Source of the DNA: Cephalopachus bancanus | Lineage: Eukaryota > Chordata > Mammalia > Primates > Tarsiidae | Reading direction: 5' to 3' | DNA: 64,000 nucleotides | NCBI GenBank assembly: GCA_027257055.1 | Contig: JAPVLO010000073.1 | Span: forward strand, 5,074,501-5,138,500 | Part shown: in pieces, positions 47,547 to 59,010 of the stretch | Numbering within the stretch: position 1 is the first letter of the stretch | Layout: the number at the start of each line of letters is the position of its first letter | The notes under the pieces: generated by a model | Databases searched by the model: none | What the model saw: the letters and a program-made list of their open reading frames with translations, nothing else | Told to the model about the DNA's origin: nothing | Translations under genes and position numbers: made by a program

Positions 47547-48171
47547 GAAAGTGCTAGATATTGGAGGGTAGTTCGTTTCATTTTCTAACCATGAGGAATT
47601 AATTCCATCATTCCCTCAACCTTGTCTATTTTGAACATTGCTCAATATGTGTCTCAGATACTCTACTCCCACATTCCCACACCACACTACTTTGCATCTT
47701 TTTTCTTTTGAATTCTCACATTTTCTGGCCTTCTAATTTTTTTTCTGTCCTATAAGTGCCCAATTCTCTGTAAGTCTTACAATCTGCTTCTTAGCCCTTA
47801 TACTTAGGAAAATGACTTTTGTTAAAAAAAAAAATCACAGGACCCTGTGAATTAATAACCCTGTGTATTTATAAATCCAACCTATACTGGGACTCCAATA
47901 CTGTTTGGCAATATTTTTGACTCAATTTGATTCCTCTTCATCTCAGTGTGCTTTGACATTTTCAGTAAGCTCTTAAAGGCTCTCTTATTTAATATTATAC
48001 AATATGGCTATTTCAGATTTCTTACAGGGAGATTCAGTAGGTGAGTTTGTTACTTTCATGATATTTCTAAGATGCAAATCATTTAATCATTTGCTTAAAA
48101 TTTTCAATGTCTCCTAATAGCCATAATGAGAAATCTACTCCTTAGTATGACCTTTGAATCACCTTGGAATC
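47547..48171. other. Unique sequence, no gene seen
   Basis: A-run at 47824-47834. No clear repeat or exon. Confidence 0.4.
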
Positions 48172-48470
48172 TTTGATTCAATAAATACTGTTGAGCATCC
48201 ATTATGTCTAGGCTCTCTTCTTTGTATTTGAGACACATTAGTGAGTAAAACAGGCAAAAATCTCCGCCTTCTGCCCTCATGCAGATGACATTCTAGTGAT
48301 GGGAGAGACGATAAATAATAAATATAATAAGTAAGTAAATTACCCAATATATTAGAAAATGTCAGGTTCTGTAGGATAAAAAAGTAGATCAGGAGTGCTA
48401 GGAGTAGTTGAGGCAGGTTTTCGTAGAACAGAATGGTCAGAGCAACTCCTAGTGAGATTTGAGTACATGT
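48172..48470 (-). mobile_element. L2 relic, antisense
   Basis: tttgattcaataaatactgt, ctgccctcatgcagatgaca, then ggagagacgataaataataa and cagagcaactcctagtgaga, in the order of an antisense L2 3' end and beyond. Confidence 0.65.
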
Positions 48471-48912
48471 CTACCACCACATGCACCCTTCCTTCCCATC
48501 ATGCCTTACTATTTTCCCTTCCCAAATAGACTTTCTTCTGCCACTTGTTAACACAATGGTTTTACACAGAACATCCAGTTTTTCTGGTAGTCCTTTCTTT
48601 GCCTAGTTCCTTTCCACTTTTGATTTCAAACTTTGCTGTGGCATCGGATATTCCCCTCCAAGACCTTTCCCTTACTCCTTGCTCCTGGATAGGGTTTGTT
48701 GTTCCTTGACTTTATTACCACTAGATAGATACAAATACTACTTTTTTTTGCAACAACTTACTTACTTTTATATTAGTTTGGCTAGGTTGTGATACAGCAA
48801 AAAAAAAAAAAAACCCTACGTTTGTTTCAGTGGTTTATTTCTCATTCATTGTATTTGGGCTACAGCAACTGCTGAAAAACTGTAACTCTCCCTCATGTGT
48901 TGTTGTTTTTTG
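48471..48912. other. Unique sequence, no gene seen
   Basis: Includes a 14-base A-run at 48801-48814. No gene. Confidence 0.4.
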
Positions 48913-49020
48913 TTTTGTTTTTTTGAGTTGAATTCTCACTCTGTCGCCCAGACTGGAGTGCAGTGGCCACTCCCGGCCACCGCAGCCTCGACCTGCTGGG
49001 CTCCGGTGATCCTTCCACCT
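48913..49020 (-). mobile_element. 5'-truncated Alu, part of right arm
   Basis: Antisense ttgagttgaattctcactct to gggctccggtgatccttcca, then abrupt change to unique sequence. Only about 100 bp of the right arm was inserted or kept. Confidence 0.9.
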
Positions 49021-49699
49021 TTTTTTCTTATGGCAGAAGGAAAAGAGAAATCGTCAAAACATGTAATGGCTCTTAAAACTTCTGCCGGGTGTAGCATGTA
49101 TCATGTATGCTCACGTTGTGTTGAACAAAAGTGATTCCATGGCCAAACTTAAACCTAATTGTGTGGAAAAGATTCCTACAAAAAATTCTTGAAAGTTACA
49201 TGGCAAGGAATGGGAGTTAGAATTCTCTTATAGGAGGAAAGATAGTAACTGTGAACAATCTATTCTACCACACTTGTATATCCTTCACAGTAGACCATGT
49301 GCAACTTGAGTTAAGATTTTGTGACTTTCATTACCAGTCACGTTTCCTGATACATAATAGCAGTTTAATAAAAATAAAGTGAAATAAGAAAAAAAGGAAG
49401 GGCACTAATATATATTTAGTGTCTTGTACCAGACACCACTATGCTTTTTTGCCTTTCTATTATAAATTAGGTAAACGAGATTCCCAGGTAAAATAGCTTG
49501 TTCATGACACACAATTAAGAAGCAGCAGATCCAAGATTTTAACTCCAGTCTGACTCTAAAGATTATTTCTACCTCACCATCCTGTCTTTGTAGAAGAGTA
49601 TAATCTACAAACGTTATGCACTGATTTCTTAATATTAAAATAAAGAATAGATACAGTAGTACTATGAATGGTGATTCTATTTCTGCAACAACTCTTGCA
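49021..49699. other. Unique sequence, no gene seen
   Basis: No clear repeat or exon-like frame. Confidence 0.4.
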
Positions 49700-49713
49700 T
49701 TGGACCTATTCTT

Positions 49714-49980
49714 TTTTTTTTTTTTTTTGAGTTGGAGTCTCACTTTGTTGCCCAGACTGGAGTGCAGTGGCCGCTTTCGGCCACTGCAGCCTTGACCTGC
49801 TGGGCTCCAGCAATCCTTCCGCCTCAACCTTCCAAGCAGGCAGAACTACAAGCGCGTGCTACCACACCCAGCTGATTTTTTGATTTATTGTAGAGATGAG
49901 GTCTCGCCAAGTTGCCCAGGCAATTCACTCGCCTCAGTCTCCCAAGGTGCGGGACTACAGGCTGAGACACCGAGCCCGAC
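49714..49980 (-). mobile_element. Alu, antisense, with TSD, B box deleted
   Basis: Flanked by perfect ttggacctattctt repeats at 49700-49713 and 49981-49994. The left arm jumps from ccaagttgcccaggc straight to aattcactcgcctcag, removing the gggtctcgaacccgc segment that carries the polymerase III B box. Confidence 0.96.
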
Positions 49981-50019
49981 TTGGACCTATTCTTATCTTA
50001 CCTCCTACATTTTTCTATT

Positions 50020-50340
50020 TCAGACATTTGTTACATCTCATCTAGACTTCCATAATAACCCCTTAATTATTCTCCTTTCTCTCTAGCTTACATTCTACAT
50101 GTAAGTGGCGTTCTTGAAGCAAACCTTTTATCATATCATTCTTCTGTTAAAAAGTGTTTCAGTGTTTCTAATTATCTACACTCCAAGCTTTATGCCTTTA
50201 ACCTACATGGTCTCACTGTTCTTTTTCAAATACCTATGCTGAACTATTTACATCTTTGGGTCTAAACTTCACTTTTCAAAATACATGCTTTGTTGTCTAT
50301 GCTCATCTCACCTGTAACAACTCTCTTCTTGCCTTTATTT
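50020..50340 (+). mobile_element. L2 relic, sense (low confidence)
   Basis: ttaaaaagtgtttcagtgtt and ctacactccaagctttatgc, then aacctacatggtctcactgt, resemble the L2 ORF 3' part ('cttcagtggctcccc ... ataaagtccaaactcc'). Diverged. Confidence 0.45.
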
Positions 50341-50777
50341 ATAGAAATGCTTTACAACTTATAGACACATGTTGAGTATTTCATAAACATAGTTCAGTCC
50401 CCACCTGAAAGTGATTATTCCTCTTGTTTCCATGACACTTTGCAGCTATAAAATGACTGGAGTTATCGAGGATGTATAGAGGAGATGTCAATATGATAAC
50501 TGTCTTCAGATATTTGAAGGGCTGTCAGCTGGAAAAAGGATGGACTGACTTTTTATAGTTTTAAAGCAAAGAACAAGGACAAGCATGGATATGTTATGGA
50601 AGAATGGATCCCAGCAAATGCAATATTTACCTCAAGAAAGAGTTAATTATTTCTTCAAAAGAAATGTTAAGGCAAAATCTGGATGCTCTCTGATTGTGGA
50701 TATTATGTTTGAAAGTCATTATTTGTCTTAAAGTAGTTTGTATCTATGGTGCTTTCTCTACTTGATTTTAGCTCTTT
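50341..50777. other. Unique sequence, no gene seen
   Basis: No gene or clear repeat; a possible continuation of the L2 relic near 50395-50460. Confidence 0.35.
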
Positions 50778-50790
50778 AAGAATAAGGACT

Positions 50791-51088
50791 AAGCTGGGCT
50801 CGGTGGCTCAGCCTGTAATCCCGCGCCTTTGGGAGGCTGAGGTGAGTGGATTGCCTGAGCCCGCGGGTTCGAGACCCGCCTGGGCAGCAAGACCTCACCT
50901 CTACAATAAATCAAAAAAATTAGCCGGGCGTGGTAGCGCATGCCTGTAATTCCGGCTACTCAGAAGGCTGAGGCGGAAGGATTGCCGGAGCCCGGCAGGT
51001 GGAGGCTGCGGTGGCCGGCAGCGGCCACTGCACTCCAGTCTGGGCGACAGGGTGAGACTCCAACTCAAAAAAAAAAAAAAAGAAAAAA
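50791..51088 (+). mobile_element. Alu, sense, youngest-looking copy, with TSD
   Basis: Full dimer with perfect direct repeats aagaataaggact at 50778-50790 and 51089-51101. It has a 2-base-shortened A-box region (ggctcagcctg), a B box gggttcgagacc inside a perfect 5-bp stem with a 7-nt loop (50863-50879), the linker acaataaatc, and a right-arm hairpin (51011-51028). It is the best reference copy for the local subfamily and the only younger-type Alu clearly on the plus strand. Confidence 0.97.
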
Positions 51089-51214
51089 AAGAATAAGGAC
51101 TTTGTCTTGTTTATATTTTTGTCTCTCGTAGCATTCATTAGATTAGCTTTATTATACAAAAAGTGTATGGACACACGTAACACTAAAACCATATAGTGTA
51201 AATATAAAATAGAT

Positions 51215-51500
51215 TTTATTGGCCAAGCACAGTGGGTGATGTCTGTAATCCCAGCACTTTTGGGGTAAGGCATGAGATGGGAGATTGCTGGAGACTCAGA
51301 GTTTGAGATTAGCCTGGGCAAAATGGTGAGACTCCCATCTCTTAATAAAAATTAACCAGGTGTGGTGGCATGGCTTGTAGTCCCAGCTACTTGAGAGGCT
51401 GAGGGAGGAGGATCCCTTGAGCCCAGGAATTCAAGGTTGCAGTGAGGTATGATTACTCCACTGTACTCCAGTCCAGGGGACAGAGTGAGACCCTATCTCA
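51215..51500 (+). mobile_element. Alu, sense, old
   Basis: AluJ-like dimer (ttggccaagcacagtgggtg ... cagagtgagaccctatctca) without the younger hairpin changes. It sits about 130 bp from the youngest Alu. Confidence 0.9.
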
Positions 51501-52189
51501 ATTTTTTTTTGGTGAGAAAAACTTGCAAGCAAAGAAATAGCAGAGTGCATGTCATCCTTCAACCTCTTCTAGTCCCAAAGGAACTGGGTTTGCACTGCTC
51601 ACAATTTGGGCTGTGTGTGCTATGAAAAGTGGCCCAGATGAAAAGGCAGAACACATCTATCAAGCATAAATTCCCTGCTAGAGGAACTAGCATTCTAAGA
51701 AAGGAGGAACCTCTGGATCTCAACTTCCAAGTTTTGCCAAACCAACTTTTTGCTAAGTTATCAAAAGGGTTAGGGTAATAGGTCACCAGAGTACTTGATC
51801 ACATTTGCTATCCATTTCTAACAGATATGTTTCTCTTCATGTTTGAAATGTCTTTGAATGAACCCAGTGGTACTGAAAGAGAAAACAGTAAACACATGCC
51901 TATCATTTTTGTATTTTTATTAGACACCAGAAAAGAGGGTAGAAAATGGAAGGAAATGATCTGAATTTTCAGTAGTAACAGTTAATTTACATGATCAGTA
52001 AGGAGGTGTTTCAAATTATTATCAATTGTAAGAAATATAAACCAATGATTTTAGCTAACTCCAAGAAAGGTAAAATATTCCGAGAAGGACACTAACAGAA
52101 TAGGAAGGATGATTTGAGGACTAGGATTGTAAGATGCAGGAACCAAGGTATGGCCAGAGAAATTGAAGGAAGAAAACTAGGGATTAAAA
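51501..52189. other. Unique sequence, no gene seen
   Basis: No repeat or exon recognised. Confidence 0.4.
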
Positions 52190-52575
52190 TCTTAGGGGGA
52201 AGAACAAACTGGTCGATACTGACACATGCCCAAGAGGAATGAGTCTTGAAAACACCTCACTAAGTGAAGGAAGCCAGATACAAAAGGTTGCATATTGTAT
52301 GATTCTATTTACTTGACATATTCATCATATGTAAATCCACAGAGACAGAAAGCAGACTAGTGGTTGACAGGCTAGGAGGAAAGGAGAATGGAGAGTAACT
52401 ACTTAATAGGTATGACGTTTCCTTTTGATGTGATAAAAATGTCTTAGAGCTAGATAGAGGTGATGGTTGCACAACATTGTAAATGAACTAAATGCCAATG
52501 AGTTGTATACTTTGACATGGTTTATGGTTAATTTTATGTTGACCTTATACAATTTTACTTCAGTTAAAAAAATAA
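52190..52575 (+). mobile_element. Old L1 (L1M-type) 3' end, sense
   Basis: gaaggaagccagatacaaaa, tgcatattgtatgattctat, then gatggttgcacaacattgta and a terminal A-run at 52566-52572. Clear 3' UTR of an old mammalian L1. Confidence 0.88.
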
Positions 52576-54290
52576 CAGATTGAGACTACTCTGGCTGCTC
52601 TGAAAGGAATGAAATTCTGACCGTGTTTTGCTTACCTGCCCAAAATGACAACTTTTTAGTCTGGCCAAATTGAGGTCATGTGCTCTTTTTTGTTGTGTAG
52701 GGGCAATGAAGAAAGGTATCCATTCCATAGACTTCTTAGTGAGAGCTAGGCTTCAGGATTTAATGGACCACAAATATTATACAAACAAATTTCCCCAAGT
52801 AGCAACAATGCTGTAAGGAATGGATAGTGGATATTGGGCATACAGAAATACCCCTAAATTATCCCTATAAGTAGCAAAAAACATTGTCTGCAAGCAAAGC
52901 TGGTAAGATGTCTTTAAACAAACCAAGAATCTTCAAACATATTAACTACTACTTTTGGAGTATAAACTTTTCTTTAAAATATATGTGGTTTTTTGATATG
53001 TAAAACAAATGCTTTAGAATATTCAAATAGTTGAAATGACATTCTATTTTCTTTGAGTGGTTGTTAGAACACATTTTGTGCACAATTCAGAGGATACATA
53101 AAGCTGGCATACAGCCTCTTGGAGTGTAATACTATATTTTAAAACAATATAGGAAAAGGGTGGAATTTTTTGTGGAATTGTTTTGATTAAGACTTGGGGA
53201 TTTAGATGGGTTTTCTTGAGTGTTTGACAGGTCCGAAGGGAGACTATTGAGAAAATTCTAGGATAAATTGATAATTGATTTTTAGAACACAAGGAATATG
53301 AAGAATTCAGCTTATGTTTGCTTCTTTTCCTGTATCTGATATATACAGTAAGTGATGGTGCTTATTCTCTGTGGCAACTAAGAAAGTTGCACCAGAGAAA
53401 GCACTTAAATTTTATTCAACGTTGTATATAATCACATCAATGTGACTGCTTTATATATCAAGGAAATAGTTTAGTTAGTCTGTACTTACTGCAACAGGAA
53501 TTTACCTCAAATGCAGATTATACTTCAGTAATATATCAGGCAAATATTCATCCAAACAGGGAGGAAATGAATTTCAACTTTCTAATACATAATACAATTA
53601 TTTTTTCTTGGCATGTAGGTGAAAAATGCACATATTTGGACATAAATATAACAGAGGAGAAGGATCACTGAGTATGAATTCCAAAGTCCACAATTTGAGT
53701 TGTGATTGTTATTGACTATTTTTGCAAACTGAAGCAGTCATCTGACTTCTCTGTAACTTACAGAGAAGTTGTGGAAAGTAACATATATGTGTCATCTGTT
53801 ATGATATATTTTATTTTTATTTTATGGAATCTTTTTCAGAAGGAAACTATATTTTCTCAAAACAGTACTCATGGTTTTAATGCTGTTTGAAGTTAAATGA
53901 AGGAAAACATAGAAGAAAGCTAATGGCACAAGTTACCCATTTTTAGAACAATCTTATTCTGTAAATTATTTGTATTTCCACTGGCAAACTCATACATTTG
54001 CTGCTATTGGTGGGGGGGAATGTAATCTACCCCTAGAGGATTTTGACCATGGCTTCCCTTTACTATCAACCTCTACCTCTTACTATCTCTTAACCATACA
54101 CTTTAACAAAATGAGTTCATTGAATACTAGTTCCTGGTCCTAGCCTAGTTATTTTCCATGACACAATTTCCAATATTAAAATAAATACTAAAATAAAACA
54201 AAAGCAGAAAACCTCAAACAAACCCAGAATGAAATCTCTAGGTCTCAGAGTACAACAGTAGGACAATGGATATGGAACTAGTGATATTAA
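52576..54290. other. Repeat-poor unique sequence, no gene seen
   Basis: About 1.7 kb without a repeat I recognise or a coding signal. Confidence 0.5.
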
Positions 54291-54300
54291 ATAAGCACAG

Positions 54301-54432
54301 ACTGGTTACAGTGGCTCATACCTATAAATCCAGCACTATAGGAGGCTGAAGCAGGAAGATTACTTGAGGCCAGGAGATTAAGACCAGTCTTGACAACATA
54401 GTGATTCATGTCTCTAAAAAAAAAAAAAAAAG
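54301..54432 (+). mobile_element. Free left Alu monomer (FLAM-like) with TSD
   Basis: Single left arm (ggttacagtggctcatacct ... agaccagtcttgacaacata) ending in a 16-base A-run. Perfect repeats ataagcacag at 54291-54300 and 54433-54442. Confidence 0.9.
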
Positions 54433-54442
54433 ATAAGCACAG

Positions 54443-55436
54443 GTGGAGAGTGGTGAGCATTCACTTATTCTATGGGATGGTGAAAAATGGGATGAAAATT
54501 GACAGGTGTGTGGTAGAGGGAAGGGGAAGAACAAATGGAAGACTAGAGAGGCTGGGTGGAAGGTGAGGAATGGGAGGACAAACAAGATCAGTATCCAAGC
54601 ACAATTGGTTCTACTTAGATTCTATTTTAGATTATGTCAAAGAACACTTTTACCTGTGTAGCTACTGGAACTGACATTTAATTAGTGAATGACAAGCAAG
54701 AAATAGCAAGGTAACAGGGAAGCACTTAAGAATAAAACCATTGCAGTCTATACTTGTAAAAGTTTTGTATTGTCCTTTATTAAACCTTTACAATATTATT
54801 GCGAGAAATGGATAACAAGAACTAGCTATACTCTCTTCCATGTGGACTAAACAAAAGGAAATTGGTTTGTAGTTGAGTAAAACTGTTCTGGCCAAAAAGC
54901 TAATATCTGTGCTAAAAAGTACTTCCTAAATGAATTGTTCATTTTAGTAGCTAGTTATTGAATGTGCAGATCTTCATTTTTAACACAACAGCTTTATGCC
55001 AAGGTAGTTGCATTCTAAGACCCAGGGTTGAATATGGACATAGAAGACGAAGTCGGCGTTCTACCTGTACCTGTAGCATTCCCTTACACTCCAATTTTTC
55101 TCCACAGGAATGTTACGGTTCTTGAAATCTTACATAATTTATTCTTTGGGATGAGTCAGCAATGGCCCCCACAATGGAAAATAGTATCTGGTTACACTGT
55201 GCATTGATTTTAGCTATCTATATTTACATACATTTTTTTCAGAATAATTCCAGTCATCAAGAAACACTTTAAGAGAATGGAACACAGGACAGATAGTTTT
55301 CAATGGAGTAGGAAAGTAAGTCAGGAATCATTTAAGACAAGAGTTGTGGGGTGAAATTCCATGATGGAGGCTTGTGAGCATAAAAATCTCTCATGAAGGA
55401 GTCTAGCCATGAAGGATGATAAAAGACACATTCAGT
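54443..55436. other. Unique sequence, no gene seen
   Basis: No repeat or exon recognised. Confidence 0.4.
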
Positions 55437-55760
55437 AATTGAATGGTTCATTCAACAAATATTTACTGAGTCCATATAATGCTCTAGACACTGTCCTTGG
55501 TGCTGAGGACAGAGTAGCTAATAAAACAAATGAAAATCTGTCCTCATGGAGCTTAAATTCTAATGAGTGAGACAGACAGTAAACAATGTTTAAGTTAACT
55601 AGATGTATACAGCACACTGAACATTGGCATGTGATAAGGAGAAAAAAAGAACAGAAAAGGGAATAAAAAGTGCACGTGTGTGTATGTTTCCCAGAAAGGA
55701 GGTCTTCCTTTTGTTGAAGGTTAGACGGAACCAGGAAATAAGCCATCTGGGAGAAGATTC
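55437..55760 (-). mobile_element. L2 relic, antisense
   Basis: cattcaacaaatatttactg, cctcatggagcttaaattct, then gagacagacagtaaacaatg, continuing into diverged upstream L2 sequence (cagaaaggaggtcttcc). Confidence 0.75.
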
Positions 55761-55902
55761 TTCAAGCAGAAAAAACAGTCAAAGACATTGAATAACCCTA
55801 TAAGGGTAAAAGGAAAAAAGAAATTTCAAAGTGGATGATGAAACACTGAAATATTCTTTAATAATTTTGCGAATGCCAGACTTGCCTTGAACCACTTCTT
55901 TA

Positions 55903-56200
55903 TTTTTTATTTTTTTATTTTTTTGAGTTGGAGTCTCACTCTGTCACCCAGACTGGAGTGCAGTGGCTGCTCCCGGCCACCGCAGCCTCAACCTGCTGGG
56001 CTCCAGCGATCCTTCCACCTCAGCCTTCCAAGTAGCCGGAACTACAGGAGCGCGCTATCACACCCGGCTGATTTTTTGATTTATTGTAGAGATGAGGTCT
56101 CGCCAAGTTGCCCAGGCGGGTCTCAAACCTGCGGGGTCAGGCAATCCACTCACTTCAGCCTCCCAAAGCGCAGGATTACAGGCTGAGCCACCGAGCCCGA
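55903..56200 (-). mobile_element. Alu, antisense, younger type, with TSD
   Basis: Flanked by cttgaaccacttcttta and cttgaaccacctcttta. Full dimer that keeps ccaagttgcccaggcggg, so it predates the 5-nt deletion. The tail is a tttta-rich tract. Confidence 0.96.
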
Positions 56201-56217
56201 CTTGAACCACCTCTTTA

Positions 56218-57456
56218 AATGAGCGTGCAAGACAGCAGTACATGCATTATTTTATCTCTGACTTTTCTACTCAGGCCTCTGGTGTTTTCCTAAAAGTACT
56301 GTTATCTATAGAAGTTCTACAAATCTCATCTCTTCTTGGCTCATATCCCCATCTCCTTCTATTTCTCATTTGACTCTTGGTATCTCCATCTTAGAGAATT
56401 GACTTCATTGTCAACTTTTGTGACCCTACCATGCTCTCTCCCACTTACTCTTGATTTCTATGTCCCTTGCTTTTTGACAGGATTAGTCTATAACTGCCAA
56501 CCTGCAATCATTCCCATCACCCTTGTCTTGGATGAGGTCTTCATCTGGATGAAGACACTGTCTTTCCCGTCCAACTCCTATTTTCATCCCTCCTCACCAC
56601 CGTCCATCACTCTTCCCTCTTTACTGCACTTGTGTTCTATACACACAGTAGGTGCTGGATATGTGTGAGGTGGAGGGGCCTGATTAAAACACTGCTATTG
56701 CTGATCCCTGTCTCAGGTGCTGCTTGGCTCTCTCAAGACTGAGCAGCATGTAACTCCAGTGCAGCACCACTACCAGCTGCTCCAGATCCCTGCTCAGGAC
56801 AATTCCACTTCCCTCCAGGAGGTTTAGAATTGTTTATCTCAGCTTTGTCAGCATTTCTAGTGTGCTATCTGATTCCAGGAATACTTGGGCAGCATCTGAG
56901 TTCTTCCTTTTGCATGCGTTCTACAAACCATCCCTATCCCCAAGACACGAATTATTTTTCTATTTCACTAATCTTTAAGTATTCGGGTTCACATAAAGCT
57001 CAGTTTGATTTACTTGTGTCTTTAGTGGCAATGTCACAGAATGACTTTGTCAAGGGAGACTGTATTAATTCCCAGTAATATTTCTAATTGTATCCCAACT
57101 AAAAGTAACAATAATAATTTTTTCATATGGAAGACTTTTGTTTTGCTACTTACATAAAGACTAAATACAATTTTATAAAATATTACAATTTTATTGCATA
57201 TAATACACAATCTAAATGAGAGCAGTACACTCGTTCTGCAAATGTAGATTCAACACAAGTACACTGGCTTAATCAGATTGCTTCCCTTCATCCCCATTTA
57301 GGTAGAATTCTGAAGCTGCCACTGTATGTCCAAAATACAAATTTCGTTTTCATCAAGACAGTCAAGACTTTGCTGATTAAAAATTTAAGATGTTTTAAGA
57401 AGAACTTCTACTTTCATTTGAACTACTGGACTATATATAAATCATGAAAACTCTAG
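56218..57456. other. Unique sequence, no gene seen
   Basis: Frames at 56336-56668 and 56830-57078 are open but resemble no protein I know and lack exon signals. No repeat recognised. Confidence 0.4.
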
Positions 57457-57458
57457 TA

Positions 57459-57780
57459 CAGTCGTCATCTCTCTGTATCCACAGGGGATTGGTTCCAGGA
57501 CCCCAGAATACCAAAATCCATGGATGTTCAGGTTTGTTATATAAAGTGGTATAGTATTTGCATATAACCTACGCACATCCATATATTTTAAAACATCTCT
57601 TGATGACTTATAGTAGTGGAAAGATTATGTAAATAGTAGTTAGACTGTATTTTTTCTTTTTATTTTTTATGTTGTATTGTTATTTTTTATTTTTTCCAAA
57701 TATTTTCAATTTTCACTTGGTTGAATTTGCAGATCAAAAAATCCACAAATACAGAACATGTTGATACAAAGGACTGACTG
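57459..57780. mobile_element. MER2-like (Tigger) DNA transposon, complete ends
   Basis: Begins cagtcgtcatctctctgtat and ends in the near-inverted acaaaggactgactg, with ta at both flanks (57457-57458 and 57781-57782), as expected for TcMar-Tigger insertions. The interior has ggggattggttccaggaccc and a catataacctacgcacatcc block characteristic of MER2. Non-autonomous. Confidence 0.92.
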
Positions 57781-57782
57781 TA

Positions 57783-58639
57783 ACTTCTCTCTAAAATTAC
57801 AGAGTCAATAGGAGCAGAAATGAAATGAAACATTATGGATAGTAAATACGATGATTCATGAAGACAATAAATAATTTATCTCTGAAATTTTGGAGTTAAC
57901 AACAACAGAACAGAAATAAAGAGTTATGTGTTTCTGAAATCTAATCTCATGCCCATCTTTTACAAAATGATAGACTGTTCTTTCTAATTTTGAAATATTT
58001 ATAGATAACAATTTTAGTATTTTGTTTTGGCCAGTTAATGAAAGAGAAAGTTTGTGCTCAGTCATAATGTGATTATCTAAGCTAATTCTTCTACCTGTTT
58101 CAATTCCATTTATATACTATTACTTTGCATTTAATAAAATGCATTTACATAAAAATTCGTATTGTAAGTTAGGAGAATAAAGAAGACTCCTTACTCTGTA
58201 AGTAGAGAATGATTCATTTATATATTTTCAGAATTATATTTAATGAACTTTTCTTAGCACGCTATGAAATGTAAGAATAATGAGTACATAAATTAGTTTT
58301 TAAAACTTAAAAATATTGGTAATTAAGTCTCATTAATCTTTGTAAACATATTTACATTAATTATCTTCTGTGCCAGAACATTTGCTATTCTATGTATTGT
58401 CTTTCAATTAGCTTTCCATTACATATATTTAGTCACATCTTCTGGCATTCTTTTTCTCATGGAATGCAAGCAAGCTACTATCTATGCTGCCACTATAATT
58501 CTGTACAGCTGTTTAGATAAGACACTAGTACAAGGATTAGTTCTCATTTTGTTATAAAATGTTTGACTTTCGTCATTTGGAAAATTATTTTTAACACTAT
58601 TTGGTAATGACAGCTTCTTTTTGCTTCTAAAACATATCT
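57783..58639. other. Unique sequence, no gene seen
   Basis: AT-rich, no repeat recognised. Confidence 0.4.
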
Positions 58640-58765
58640 GTCCCACTGAAAGCATAATAGGCTTGTGTGTTGCTTGATAGCAGAAAGTGTGCCTTTTTCA
58701 TTTTTAATAACACCTGACACAATTCTTAGTATGCAGTAGGTTCTTTATAGTTTTTCTGAACTAAT
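58640..58765 (+). mobile_element. L2 3' end relic
   Basis: agcagaaagtgtgccttttt then caattcttagtatgcagtag and a short end, equivalent to the sense L2 terminus. Confidence 0.5.
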
Positions 58766-58934
58766 AGAAGAGGCATTTTTTCATATTTATTAAGATCCAT
58801 AATTCTCAAGTGTTCTTGTTGCTGTTTATTCTCTGCCGATATTAAAATGTGCCCCATTTGGAAAAGAACCATTGGTTGTGCATTTTGAAACTGAGCCACT
58901 CCTAAAAATATTTTAACTAATACTTATTTCTTCC

Positions 58935-59010
58935 TTTTAGATTGAGCTTAAATGTTATCTCTTCTGGGAAGTATTTTAAAGTCAGAATTAATTATTCACC
59001 TCTATTCAGC
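58935..59010 (+). mobile_element. L2 fragment, more internal
   Basis: gattgagcttaaatgttatc followed by tcttctgggaagtatttt matches the L2 'gctcaaatgtcacctcctctgggaag' block. It lies after the terminal fragment, so these are two separate relics. Confidence 0.5.

Noticed and set aside
47321..47588. Open frames rich in His/Thr or Val/Cys
   Set aside because: They translate the TG/CG microsatellite.
49405..49827. Minus-strand frame of about 140 codons
   Set aside because: It combines Alu, its poly(A) tail (poly-K) and unique DNA; no exon signals.
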